Source: Promethearchaeota archaeon (lineage in GTDB: Archaea; Asgardarchaeota; Lokiarchaeia; Sigyniarchaeales; SOKP01). Taken from it: a DNA stretch of 54,845 bases. Location: contig JAHPYZ010000018.1 in the NCBI GenBank assembly GCA_019058425.1, forward strand, positions 1-54,845, in the 5' to 3' direction. A model generated the notes under the pieces. That model ran no database searches. It saw only the letters and a program-made list of their open reading frames with translations, and had not been told where the DNA came from. The translations under genes were made by a program, and so were the position numbers. Shown here one piece after another: positions 26,907-35,383 of the stretch; positions within the stretch are counted from its first letter, which is position 1; every line of letters starts with the position of its first letter.

Positions 26907-28877
26907 TCAATATAAATCCTTTATAACAAATCCTAAATTGAGTTCTTCAAGAGTTTCTTTTAATGGATATCCATTCTCAGGATTCCAACCCATTTCGCTA
27001 CAATACCCCTTAAAAAATTCTTCATATTCGATTGATATGCCTTTTGTTGGGCCTCTTTTATCTGGAGGGTGTCCAGTAACTCTACCAGGTAGATTATTAT
27101 TAGCGACTTCTACTCCTTCACGTATAGTGAATGCTTGTCGAAGAGTTTGAATTCTAAGTCCGATTTTTATTAAGTCATCCACATTAATATTCCAATCAGT
27201 AAGCATATTAATAAGATCTAAAAAGGGATATGACCCGAATAGTGTTGAAAACATACATAAACCAGCGCTATTTATAACTTGATGAAAACAGGTGGTTAGC
27301 ATTTGTCCTACTTGCTTTTTTTTTTCATTCTTTTTCCAACCTTTTGGTAGTCTAAATCCTTTCTGAAATTTATTAATAGGCCCTATATCAATGAAATCAA
27401 TACTAGCAGCAGTATGCCTTCCCGGTGTTGGATCATAATTATATGTGAAAGCTAGGGAAGGAAATACTCTTGGATTATGCATAGCAATTTCTGAACCTAA
27501 AGAGGTAATAGCATAGTTTATGGACTCTTTCCCAATTTTTTCTGCTGCTATTTTACTTCCATCAGCTAAAATATCCCCAATTCCTTCCCGATCAATTATT
27601 TTTTTTAATAATTCTACAATGGCTTTTGAGTTTCCCCAGGTCAGTTCTAAACCATCAGTTTCTTCTTGAGTTAACAGTCCGTTCTCAAAACATTCTATCG
27701 CAAACGCTATAGTCGCACCAGTAGAAATTGTGTCTATAGCGGCTCTATTGCATAAGTCATTTATTTCAAATATAGATATTAAATCATGATTAAGTAGAAG
27801 AGCACCAAACGAACAGCAGGTTTCATATTCTGGAAGGTGTGTTTCATCTAGATTGATTTCTGGAACCTTTAAAATTCCACCACATTGAACTGGACAACTG
27901 AAACATCCATACTCTCTGATTTTGTATTTTTGTATCTTTATTGCAGATAAATTCTGTGATTTATTAAATGGAAAATCATACATCCCTATAGCATTCCAAT
28001 TTTTTATTGGAGAATCATTTGTTTCAGCTGAAATTGTGTTTCCAACGCTTGTACCAAATGATTTATAGATTTCTCTTATCATTTTTGGAGGCCCTGCAAA
28101 CCCTATTCTAAATCTGCGTATAGTTTTAGCTAATCTAGGAACATTTTTTAAAATTGATCTAATTAATCTATTTGGTGCTTCCTGTGTTCTACTTTCATTA
28201 TAATTTTTCACTAACTCTAAAAATTTATCTCTATTATAGATTGATATCTTATTATTTCCTTTTAAAACAAGTGCTTTCAGATTTTTTGATCCCATAATTG
28301 CTCCTAATCCTGCTCGAGCAGCAATTCGACCTTTATCATTAGCTATACCTGAAATTTTTGATAAATTTTCTCCAGCCTGTCCAATTGCAGCAGTTTTAAT
28401 GAATTTACCATGCTTTTCTTTCAATTTGAAATCCGTTTCAATTATATCCAAACCCCAAATACCTGAAGCCTCAAGTAATTCCTTTTTATCTTCTTGAATT
28501 AAAACATATTTGGGTGTTTTTGCAACACCTTTGAAAATAATAGCATCATAACCGCATTTCTTTATTTCAGGACCAAAACTCCCACCACTATTAGAATCTC
28601 CCCAGGTTCCTGTTAAAGGTGATTTTCCTGCAACCATATACCTTCCAGAAAACGGTGCTGCAGTCCCTGTAAGTAACCCCGGAAAAAAACCAAAAATCGA
28701 TTCAGGATCTAAAGGATTAATTCTCGCTGGCATTGTCTCATAAATTAACTTTACAGCTAATCCATATCCTCCAAGATATTGACGATAAGTCTCTTCGGGT
28801 ATTAGAAGTTCTTCGAAACTTTCTTCTGTAAGATTAATCCATAAAACTTTTCCAAAAAAACCAGTTCCCATATTCAT
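26907..28877 (-). CDS. aor: Aldehyde:ferredoxin oxidoreductase (AOR family)
   Basis: A 656-residue tungsten/molybdopterin enzyme. The N-terminal pterin-binding domain shows GKVLWINLTEESFEE, GGYGLAVKLIYE, and APFSGRYMVAGKSPLTGTWGDSNSGG. RIAARAGLGAIMGSKNLKAL closes that domain. The [4Fe-4S] ligands are C325, C328 and C332 (CFSCPVQC) plus C541 (SAGLCMF). It oxidises aldehydes to acids with ferredoxin, or the reverse. The substrate cannot be read from sequence; AOR, FOR, GOR and other relatives share this outline. No MoaD-like or ferredoxin gene is beside it. A second ATG two codons in (28871) is possible. Confidence 0.92.
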   Translation of the reverse strand: MNMGTGFFGKVLWINLTEESFEELLIPEETYRQYLGGYGLAVKLIYETMPARINPLDPESIFGFFPGLLTGTAAPFSGRYMVAGKSPLTGTWGDSNSGGSFGPEIKKCGYDAIIFKGVAKTPKYVLIQEDKKELLEASGIWGLDIIETDFKLKEKHGKFIKTAAIGQAGENLSKISGIANDKGRIAARAGLGAIMGSKNLKALVLKGNNKISIYNRDKFLELVKNYNESRTQEAPNRLIRSILKNVPRLAKTIRRFRIGFAGPPKMIREIYKSFGTSVGNTISAETNDSPIKNWNAIGMYDFPFNKSQNLSAIKIQKYKIREYGCFSCPVQCGGILKVPEINLDETHLPEYETCCSFGALLLNHDLISIFEINDLCNRAAIDTISTGATIAFAIECFENGLLTQEETDGLELTWGNSKAIVELLKKIIDREGIGDILADGSKIAAEKIGKESINYAITSLGSEIAMHNPRVFPSLAFTYNYDPTPGRHTAASIDFIDIGPINKFQKGFRLPKGWKKNEKKKQVGQMLTTCFHQVINSAGLCMFSTLFGSYPFLDLINMLTDWNINVDDLIKIGLRIQTLRQAFTIREGVEVANNNLPGRVTGHPPDKRGPTKGISIEYEEFFKGYCSEMGWNPENGYPLKETLEELNLGFVIKDLY

Positions 28878-29262
28878 TCTTTAGATTTCTTTTAAATTTT
28901 AATAAAATCAAAATTAAAAAATCTATCGAAATTGAGTTTCAAAGTTATATTTATCTAATATTAATGTTGATATTAACAAAAAATATAATAAATATTGTTT
29001 TTATGAAAAAATAGCATGGATTATTAAGTTTCTTGAATAAAATGCTAATATTTTATGTTAAGCGATTAATCTTGCTTTAAATATTATTAGAGAAACATTT
29101 AAATATACAATTTATTATACAAATAATGCTACAGATTTCAGCGACCATTCAGAAATAATCATTTATATATTATTTCAATACAATTCCAGCGTTCCATAAG
29201 GGTTAAAATAACAATTTTATACTATAATAAAAATTGAATAAATTTCTGTAAAAATTAGAATA
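28878..29262. other. Intergenic region (385 bases)
   Basis: AT-rich spacer upstream of AOR (minus). The plus strand may carry the promoter of the small gene at 29263. Candidate TATA boxes include ATTTAAATAT at about 29097-29106. No inverted repeat or reading frame of note. Confidence 0.5.
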
Positions 29263-29484
29263 ATGGCTATGTCTTTACTCCCAACAGTAAAAAATAATCA
29301 GATTACTGTTCAAAAATTCATTGATTGGGATAAATTTGAGAATGTTTTTTATAATAATTTTTATTTAGATAAATATAAAATTGTTATCAAGATGCCTCTT
29401 GTTCCAAAAAAAGAATTAAAAGATCAGATTAAAATAAAAAAGTTTAACCTTGAAAAATATACCTTTCTTATTTCTTATGATTAA
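29263..29484 (+). CDS. Small hypothetical protein
   Basis: Seventy-three residues, with ATG start and many Lys, Asn and Phe. No family recognised. The only support is open length in a long spacer and an acceptable start; codon use in such AT-rich DNA is a poor guide. May not be a gene. Confidence 0.35.
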   Translation: MAMSLLPTVKNNQITVQKFIDWDKFENVFYNNFYLDKYKIVIKMPLVPKKELKDQIKIKKFNLEKYTFLISYD

Positions 29485-29509
29485 ATGTTTATAAAATTGT
29501 AAGTAAAGC

Positions 29510-29647
29510 TCATTTCTCCTTTGTTTTCTCACTTTTAACTCGATTATATTTATTCCAGCATGAAAAACATATGTAGTCTCCGTCTTCTTGCAAGACTAAA
29601 TCTTTAGTTGCACGTATCATTCCACATTTGTAGCAAGTCTCGATCAT
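29510..29647 (-). CDS. Small zinc-ribbon protein
   Basis: A 45-residue frame from ATG 29647 to TGA at 29510 that I found by reading the minus strand. It encodes METAL-type pairs CYKCG at residues 5-9 and CFSC at 27-30, with an acidic loop between and a Lys/Glu-rich tail. The spacing fits a single zinc ribbon. It follows the acyl-CoA ligase by 63 bases on the same strand, so it may be the last gene of the acyl-CoA operon. Function unknown; small regulators of this type are common. Confidence 0.6.
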   Translation of the reverse strand: MIETCYKCGMIRATKDLVLQEDGDYICFSCWNKYNRVKSEKTKEK

Positions 29648-29710
29648 AAAACTATTAAAAATAATTAATTATATTTTTAAGAAAAGTATAATCCATTCCT
29701 TTTCTTTATA

Positions 29711-31324
29711 TTATTTCATATTAATAGAATCGGCAAGCTTTTTGATTTCGGTTCGATCAAGTTTTCCAGCTTTGGTTAGGGGTAATGACTCAACAAAATG
29801 TATTATACGTGGTTTTTTATATGAGGCTATTTTGGAGACACAAAAGTCAGACACTTCAGACGAGGTCATTTTTTCGCCCGGTTCCAGTGTGATGAAAGCA
29901 GTAATGATTTGACCCCATTCATCATCCTTTCTACCAGTAATAGCAATGTTGCTGATTTTTGTATGCGTTCTTAGAACATCTTCTATTTCTTCAGGAAATA
30001 TCTTTTCTCCACCTGATATTATTAAATCACTCGTTCTTCCAACGTAATATACATTTCCCTCATTATCCATTTTACAAAGATCACCTGAATGAAGCCATCC
30101 ATCCTCATTGAAGACTTCCTGGGTTTTTACATCATCTTTATAATATCCTTTCATTATACTCTTCCCTTTATATATCATTTCACCAGCTTCACCAACTGGA
30201 ACATCTTCACCTTCCTCATTAATTACTCTCATTTTAACACCAGTGACTATCTGACCAATATAACCTTTTTTTATTTTAGGAATATTATCATGAGTCATAA
30301 ATGCAATTGTCGAAGTACCTATTGTTTCAGTGCTCCCGTATCCATCCACAAGAACTTTATCAGGAAATTTCTCTAAAATTTCAATTTTCATTTCTTTTGA
30401 CATTTTTGCTCCACCAGAAGTAATCATTGTTAGTGAACTCAGATCAAATTTATCTAAATCAGAAAAATTTAACCAGAGTCGATACATAGTAGGAACCATG
30501 AAGACCGTAGCTATTTTTTCATCCTGAATGATTTGGCATATTTCTTTGGGATCAAAACTCTTACTAACAGGGAAAATCATTAAATGTCTCATTCCGAGAT
30601 TAGTTAGAACAGGCATTAGACCACTCACGTGAAAAATCGGTGTAGGGATTAAAAACTTCATTATCATACCAGGTGGAGGGATTAAAGTTTTTGCTGGAAC
30701 TTTCTTTTTTTTAACTAATTTCATTCCATGTGTGGGAGTTAAATAAGTTGCATTATACAGATTAGAGTGAGTTAGCATTGCACCTTTAGGTAATCCGGTT
30801 GTACCACCAGTATAAAGTAATAATCCTATACTATCATCATCAACTTGAAGTTCAAGATTAGATGTTTCTTTATCTTTAATAGCTTCTTCATAGTTGATCA
30901 TTCCATCAAAAACTTCTTCTATCGGTGTACCAACAACGAATATATGCCTGAGGTTTTCAAATTTGTGCTCATCAATAAGTTTATGTGTGATTTCAATAAA
31001 ATCTTGATCTATAAAAACTCCATGGATGTCAGCATTCTCATATATATATATGAATTCTGTTGATCCATATTTTACATTTATGGGTACAGGAATACCTTCG
31101 ATTTTTTGAAGTCCAAACATTATTTCCAGATATTCTGGTGAATTGTAAAGTACAATACCATATTTATCACCTTTCTTCACTCCTAGATCTAATAAAACTC
31201 TAGCTATTTGATTTGCTCGATTATTCAATTTATTAAATGTATAAGTATTATTTCCGTGCTTTACAATTTCAAGATCGCTAAAATTTTCCACTAATTTTTC
31301 TAACACTTTATTTGCATATCCCAT
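29711..31324 (-). CDS. Acyl-CoA synthetase (AMP-forming)
   Basis: A 537-residue ANL-superfamily enzyme. The AMP-binding P-loop LLYTGGTTGLPKGAML, the VDGYGSTETIG segment, the GWLHSGDLCKMDNEGN motif with the conserved Asp, and the C-terminal PLTKAGKLDRTEI with the catalytic Lys are all present. It activates a carboxylic acid with ATP to an acyl-adenylate and then to the CoA thioester. The acid is not evident; medium- to long-chain fatty or aromatic acids are usual. It is near the end of a minus-strand operon with an acyl-CoA dehydrogenase and two crotonases, 11 bases behind a membrane protein gene. Confidence 0.93.
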   Translation of the reverse strand: MGYANKVLEKLVENFSDLEIVKHGNNTYTFNKLNNRANQIARVLLDLGVKKGDKYGIVLYNSPEYLEIMFGLQKIEGIPVPINVKYGSTEFIYIYENADIHGVFIDQDFIEITHKLIDEHKFENLRHIFVVGTPIEEVFDGMINYEEAIKDKETSNLELQVDDDSIGLLLYTGGTTGLPKGAMLTHSNLYNATYLTPTHGMKLVKKKKVPAKTLIPPPGMIMKFLIPTPIFHVSGLMPVLTNLGMRHLMIFPVSKSFDPKEICQIIQDEKIATVFMVPTMYRLWLNFSDLDKFDLSSLTMITSGGAKMSKEMKIEILEKFPDKVLVDGYGSTETIGTSTIAFMTHDNIPKIKKGYIGQIVTGVKMRVINEEGEDVPVGEAGEMIYKGKSIMKGYYKDDVKTQEVFNEDGWLHSGDLCKMDNEGNVYYVGRTSDLIISGGEKIFPEEIEDVLRTHTKISNIAITGRKDDEWGQIITAFITLEPGEKMTSSEVSDFCVSKIASYKKPRIIHFVESLPLTKAGKLDRTEIKKLADSINMK

Positions 31325-31335
31325 ATTAAAATTCC

Positions 31336-31755
31336 CTATCTGATAATTTTAAAAATATTAAATTGTAAATTTGATGTCTTAATCAAATATATAGTAATAA
31401 GAGCAAAAAATAAATCAATCAATCCAAAAATCAATAATCCTAGTCCAATTGTAGGAATTAATACAATATTTATATATATTACTACCTGGATGATTAACCG
31501 TAATATGATTATTAAAATAATATTAAGTAAATACTTCTCTACGTTGTAAGCAGAGAAAGATAACATTAAACCAATAATAATGGCTAACAAACCGGCTGTA
31601 TGAGCAAAAATAGGGTAGTCTAATTTAGTTATATTTAGACCTAATAGATTTAATAATGGTATTATGAAAAATATCAAAAGAAATCCAAAAATTATTTCAT
31701 AAATACCTCCAATGAGAGACACTAACTTGAGTTTCTTAATATTACTATTTGACAT
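31336..31755 (-). CDS. Four-helix membrane protein in the acyl-CoA operon
   Basis: A 139-residue protein with four predicted membrane segments (about 11-32, 45-66, 72-94 and 96-122) and short polar ends. No family recognised. Its gene lies in the acyl-CoA operon between the second crotonase (20-base gap) and the CoA ligase (11-base gap), so it is probably cotranscribed. It might aid substrate entry or membrane association, but nothing in the sequence shows it. Confidence 0.6.
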   Translation of the reverse strand: MSNSNIKKLKLVSLIGGIYEIIFGFLLIFFIIPLLNLLGLNITKLDYPIFAHTAGLLAIIIGLMLSFSAYNVEKYLLNIILIIILRLIIQVVIYINIVLIPTIGLGLLIFGLIDLFFALITIYLIKTSNLQFNIFKIIR

Positions 31756-31775
31756 TTTTATTTATCTATAACATT

Positions 31776-32594
31776 TTATCTGCCTTGAAATTTTGGCTCT
31801 CTTTTTTCGAAAAAAGCAAGTAATCCTTCTGTAAAATCTTCAGAATCAAACGCCTTAAATAAACTTTCAGCTTCTTTATCAAGAGCTTCTATAGTTTTTT
31901 GTTCAAGAGTACTATTGATTGCAAGTTTTGCTAATCCAATCGAAAATGTTGGGCCATTCGCTAATTTTTCTGCGATTTTTAATACACTTTCCATGAATTT
32001 ATCCTTAGGAAACACACCATTTATTAATCCTAGCTCCAAGGCTTTTTGAGAACTAAATCGATCTCCGAAGAAAATTAATTCTTTTGCTTTATGGATACCA
32101 ATTATCCGTGGTAGTATATACGTTGATGACATTTCAGGAATAATTGCTCGCTTCATGAAAAAAGTTCCTAATTCTGCTGCATCCGAAGCATATATTAAAT
32201 CACAATTTAAAGCTATGTTCAATCCACCACCTAATGCTAGACCGTTAATAGCCGCAATAAGAGGCTTTGGTGTTTTTTGCATCTTCATTACTAATCGTTT
32301 TTGAGAGACATCTATCTCTATCTCTCCTGATTGCATTTTTCCACCATTCTCAACCTCATCAACATCACCGGCCATACCTTCACTTGCCTGATTAAAATCA
32401 CCTCCAGTAGAAAAAGCTCTGCCTTTTCCTGTGATTATCGCTGCTCTAATTTCGGTATTGTTAGTAACTTCATCTAATGCTTCATATATTTCATCAAACA
32501 TTCTACCATTTATCGCATTCAATTTGTATTCCCTATTGAATGTGATAATTGCAACATTATACTTAATTTCAAATAAGAGATACTTGAATTTCAT
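31776..32594 (-). CDS. Crotonase-family protein, isomerase-like (catalytic Glu pair absent)
   Basis: A 272-residue crotonase fold. Oxyanion-hole motifs AFSTGGDFNQ and GLALGGGLNIALNCDL are present. The glutamate normally found after G-G-G (hydratase E144) is Asn here (GGGLNIA), and the second (E164) is also missing (LGTFFMKRA). An acidic residue does occur in the IIPEMSSTY segment, the position used by PaaG-type and other delta-3/delta-2 isomerases. I therefore read it as an isomerase or another crotonase reaction rather than a hydratase. Substrate unknown. It follows SCP2 in the acyl-CoA operon by 61 bases. Confidence 0.85.
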   Translation of the reverse strand: MKFKYLLFEIKYNVAIITFNREYKLNAINGRMFDEIYEALDEVTNNTEIRAAIITGKGRAFSTGGDFNQASEGMAGDVDEVENGGKMQSGEIEIDVSQKRLVMKMQKTPKPLIAAINGLALGGGLNIALNCDLIYASDAAELGTFFMKRAIIPEMSSTYILPRIIGIHKAKELIFFGDRFSSQKALELGLINGVFPKDKFMESVLKIAEKLANGPTFSIGLAKLAINSTLEQKTIEALDKEAESLFKAFDSEDFTEGLLAFFEKREPKFQGR

Positions 32595-32655
32595 TTTCTT
32601 ATTACTTCTATGTACTAGTTATTATAAAATAAAAAAAAATAAATTATTTAGTTTT

Positions 32656-32985
32656 TCATTTCATTAGCATTTGTAGTTTCAGCATATCATTCATGGGTCC
32701 TTTTGCTTTAATTTTTCCTCCCATAAAAGCTTTTGTTGGGCTCAGTTCTCCATCCATGATATCGATTATAACTTCACTATTGGTAGTAATAGTCATGTCA
32801 GGTTCTTCAATCTCACCCTCTTTTATTTCACACTTCGCGTTTTTAAACACAAGATAATAATTGTCCGTATCAGTGAAATTGAATTGTAATGTTTTATCAA
32901 AATCTTTGAAACGATCTTGATACGCTGGATCTTCCAACTTGCTAACCATTTTTTTAATTCCTTCAACTAATTCTTCATTTGCCAT
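32656..32985 (-). CDS. SCP2 sterol-binding domain protein
   Basis: About 109 residues from the ATG at 32985, which is set by a GGAGGAA Shine-Dalgarno (32992-32998); the longer open frame would run into the upstream crotonase gene. The whole chain is one SCP2 domain: an N-terminal helix, FNFTDTDNYYLVFKNAKCEIKEG as beta strands, then PDMTITTNSEVIIDIMDGELSPTKAFMGGKIKAKGPMNDMLKLQ, the classic end. It holds lipids or acyl-CoA in a tunnel. Placed in the acyl-CoA operon it may deliver fatty acyl substrates between enzymes. Confidence 0.88.
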   Translation of the reverse strand: MANEELVEGIKKMVSKLEDPAYQDRFKDFDKTLQFNFTDTDNYYLVFKNAKCEIKEGEIEEPDMTITTNSEVIIDIMDGELSPTKAFMGGKIKAKGPMNDMLKLQMLMK

Positions 32986-32991
32986 AATAAA

Positions 32992-32998
32992 TTCCTCC
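32992..32998 (-). promoter_or_regulatory. Shine-Dalgarno deciding the SCP2 start
   Basis: GGAGGAA on the minus strand, six bases before ATG 32985. Confidence 0.6.
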
Positions 32999-33022
32999 AA
33001 TTTTCTTGCTATAAAAATTCCA

Positions 33023-33823
33023 CTATTTTCCCTTCCATTCAGGTTCTCTATTACCTTCCATAAAGGCAGTAAAGCCTTCAATTACGTCTTCACTCTGAAA
33101 AAGTTCTTGGAATGGTGCCCAAAGAGCTCCAATACATTTACGCTGTTCTAAGTGTCCACCTTCAAAGAACCACTTTTTAGTCCATTTATGGCTTAAGGGT
33201 GCTACTTTCTTCATATCATTTGCCATTTCCATAACAGCATCGTGTAATTGTTCGTGAGATACAACCTTATTAACCAATCCTATACGATAAGCTTCTTGCG
33301 CATTAATAACTTTGCCTGTCAGTAACAATTCCTTTGTATATCGTAATCCTATCATTTCAGGTAATAGAATCATAGCAAGTCCACTAGCGAGACCTCTACG
33401 ATTTTCCCAAAAGCCCATAACAGCATCATCGGCTGCAATAGCAACGTCACAGAATAAAGTGAGTTCTAATCCCCCCGCATATGCAACCCCATTAATAGCT
33501 GCTATCATTGGTTTTGGATATCTTAACATTATTTCGTTTGGATCTAATAAGATACCGAGAAATTCAGCTAAACTTCCAAATCCTGCTGTAGACATCTGTT
33601 TAATATCTAATCCTGCAGAAAAAGCTGAACGCCCTTTAATTTGGGTATCATTTCCTGTTAAAACAATGACCCGTACGCCGAGGTCGTTTTCAGTATCAAC
33701 TAAAACTTGCATAATTTCTAGCCATACTTCTCGAGCGAGAGCATTTCTTCTTTCGGGACGGTTTATAGTAATCCATCCAACTTTATCTTCAATTTCAAAT
33801 GTTATTGCTTCAAATTTTCCCAT
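33023..33823 (-). CDS. Enoyl-CoA hydratase/isomerase (both catalytic Glu present)
   Basis: About 266 residues from the ATG at 33823, chosen because AAGGAGG lies eight bases upstream; the frame open to 33856 would overlap the dehydrogenase gene. Crotonase motifs: AFSAGLDIKQM and AYAGGLELTLFCDVAIA for the oxyanion hole, with the first catalytic Glu in GGLELT, and FWENRRGLASGLAM holding the second. The enzyme should hydrate trans-2-enoyl-CoA or isomerise it. It follows the acyl-CoA dehydrogenase, which makes its substrate, by 16 bases. Confidence 0.9.
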   Translation of the reverse strand: MGKFEAITFEIEDKVGWITINRPERRNALAREVWLEIMQVLVDTENDLGVRVIVLTGNDTQIKGRSAFSAGLDIKQMSTAGFGSLAEFLGILLDPNEIMLRYPKPMIAAINGVAYAGGLELTLFCDVAIAADDAVMGFWENRRGLASGLAMILLPEMIGLRYTKELLLTGKVINAQEAYRIGLVNKVVSHEQLHDAVMEMANDMKKVAPLSHKWTKKWFFEGGHLEQRKCIGALWAPFQELFQSEDVIEGFTAFMEGNREPEWKGK

Positions 33824-33830
33824 TTTTTTA

Positions 33831-33837
33831 CCTCCTT
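33831..33837 (-). promoter_or_regulatory. Shine-Dalgarno deciding the enoyl-CoA hydratase start
   Basis: AAGGAGG on the minus strand, spaced seven bases from ATG 33823; the upstream gene's stop lies just inside the last bases of this sequence's neighbourhood. Confidence 0.6.
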
Positions 33838-33839
33838 CA

Positions 33840-35084
33840 TTATAATTTATCAGCATCTTCTTTTGTTGGTCCTCTAACTGAAGGTGTCAACATCCGTTCA
33901 TCGACATCCTGCATGAACTCATTCCGACCAATAAATAGTTTTAATATATCATTTGATCCTCCAGCAATTTGCATCAAAGCAGCATTCTTTAATATCCCAC
34001 CAATACCGGTTTCTTGGAGATAACCGTCACCACCACATATAAATAAAGCGTCTAATGCCATCTCTGTCAAAGATTGGGTTCCAAAAATTTTCGCAGTAGA
34101 AGATTTCAGAGCAAAAGTAAACATATCCGCTTCTCCAGTATCCAATAAATGAGCCAAATAATAGAGATATACTCGTGTAAGGTTTATTTTCATGCTAATA
34201 TTTGCCATTCTTAACTGAACACCATTATATCGTGAAATTGGATTCCCAAACTGTACCCTTCTCCGGCCATAAGCTCTTGATGTTTCCAATAAGTTTTTGG
34301 CTGAACCAACAACTCCTGCTATTCCTAGACGTTCTATATTTAGGGCACTTGTCATCACTGTCCATCCATCACCAGGATCTAATATCATATATTCTTCTGG
34401 AACACGGACATCTTTATATCTTATGACAGAATTTGCCATTTCAACATCACCTATAAGTTGATTTATTTTTTCGAATGTAATACCATTGAGAGTAGTTGGC
34501 ACAAAAAATGCTGTTAAGTGGCGGTGGATCCGTCTCATATCTGGATCTGTATTAGCATAAAGCATGTGATAGTGCGATAATGGTCCGAGTGTAATGAAGC
34601 GTTTCCATCCATTTAGAACCCACTCGTCACCATCTTTTTCTGCATGCAGTTGAATCCCAGCAGCATCATTCCCTACATCTGGTTCGGTAACAGTAATAGA
34701 CGCCCATTTTTCACCCCTTACTAAGGGAGTCATAAATTCTTCCTTTTGTGCTTCAGTTCCAAACAGGTGCACTGGTCCAGCTCCAAAAACAGATGTAAGA
34801 AGCGGATTAATATTTATCATTGAACGTCCAACTTCTTCATTGAGGATAGTATATCCTGCATAACCTTTATTTCTTCCACCATATTTTTCTTCAGCTAAAA
34901 CCATTAAAGGATGAAAACCTTTATCGATGCAGATCTTTGATGCCTCCCACTGAATTTCCATGGGATCCTTGTTCTGTTCTAAGAATTTTATTGCGCGAGG
35001 TTGGAGTTCCGTATCACAAAAGTTTTCAACTTCATCAGCAAACTGCTTTGTCTCCTTATCCCACCAGGGCATGTAATCAAACAT
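33840..35084 (-). CDS. Acyl-CoA dehydrogenase
   Basis: A 414-residue flavoenzyme. Signatures: WASITVTEPDVGNDAAGIQ for FAD and substrate, GWKRFITLGPLSHYHMLYAN, the helical C-terminal domain with YGRRRVQFGNPISRYNGVQ, and GGDGYLQETGIGGILKNAALMQIAGGSNDILKLFIGR. The Glu used by medium-chain enzymes (in Y-E-G-T) is replaced (IAGGS), but a Glu is present in LNIERLGIAG, the base position of isovaleryl- and long-chain acyl-CoA dehydrogenases. It would make 2-enoyl-CoA and pass electrons to ETF, whose genes are not here. It overlaps the upstream winged-helix gene by one base (TAATG). Confidence 0.94.
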   Translation of the reverse strand: MFDYMPWWDKETKQFADEVENFCDTELQPRAIKFLEQNKDPMEIQWEASKICIDKGFHPLMVLAEEKYGGRNKGYAGYTILNEEVGRSMININPLLTSVFGAGPVHLFGTEAQKEEFMTPLVRGEKWASITVTEPDVGNDAAGIQLHAEKDGDEWVLNGWKRFITLGPLSHYHMLYANTDPDMRRIHRHLTAFFVPTTLNGITFEKINQLIGDVEMANSVIRYKDVRVPEEYMILDPGDGWTVMTSALNIERLGIAGVVGSAKNLLETSRAYGRRRVQFGNPISRYNGVQLRMANISMKINLTRVYLYYLAHLLDTGEADMFTFALKSSTAKIFGTQSLTEMALDALFICGGDGYLQETGIGGILKNAALMQIAGGSNDILKLFIGRNEFMQDVDERMLTPSVRGPTKEDADKL

Positions 35085-35383
35085 TATCGATATCCCTCTG
35101 CACTGTAATTTTTATAAGCATCCTTTCCCATACCATATTTTAGATTTATATCTCCGATTTCATTCAAACCTTGCCATGAAATTTTTGCTAATTTAATTTT
35201 CTCTTTTTCAATATAGAGATTTGCCAGATTAGCATCACCTAAAGTTTTTAACACAGGTTGAATGTCTTTCTTTTTCACTCCAAGTAAAGATGCCATTTGA
35301 TCAGCTTCCATATGAAGGGCTTGATTGTATTCAAAATTTTTTGCTAAAAGCTTAAGTGCTCTTAATTCTAGTTCTTCGTAAAT
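35084..35383 (-). CDS. Small winged-helix-like protein, possible ATT start
   Basis: The frame is open from the in-frame stop at 35384-35386 to the TAA at 35084-35086, 99 codons. The only ATG is at 35311 (75 residues), but the upstream 24 codons also read as protein: EELELRALKLLAKNFEYNQAL continues the same helical pattern into MEADQMASLLGVKKKDIQPVLKTLGDANLANLYIEKEKIKLAKISWQGL, a helix-turn-helix and wing. The first codon after the stop is ATT with GGTG upstream, so a non-ATG start is possible; a frameshift is the alternative. It overlaps the dehydrogenase start by one base, heads the acyl-CoA operon and may regulate it. Confidence 0.5.
   Translation of the reverse strand: MYEELELRALKLLAKNFEYNQALHMEADQMASLLGVKKKDIQPVLKTLGDANLANLYIEKEKIKLAKISWQGLNEIGDINLKYGMGKDAYKNYSAEGYR

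Noticed and set aside
26902..27150. ATG-started plus-strand frame at the AOR 3' end
   Set aside because: Overlaps the C-terminal part of AOR on the other strand, which is conserved up to its stop codon.
33312..33845. Long open frame on the plus strand opposite the enoyl-CoA hydratase
   Set aside because: It is antisense to a gene with clear crotonase motifs, and its protein is Ser/Pro/Ile-rich without any domain; a shadow of the codon pattern.
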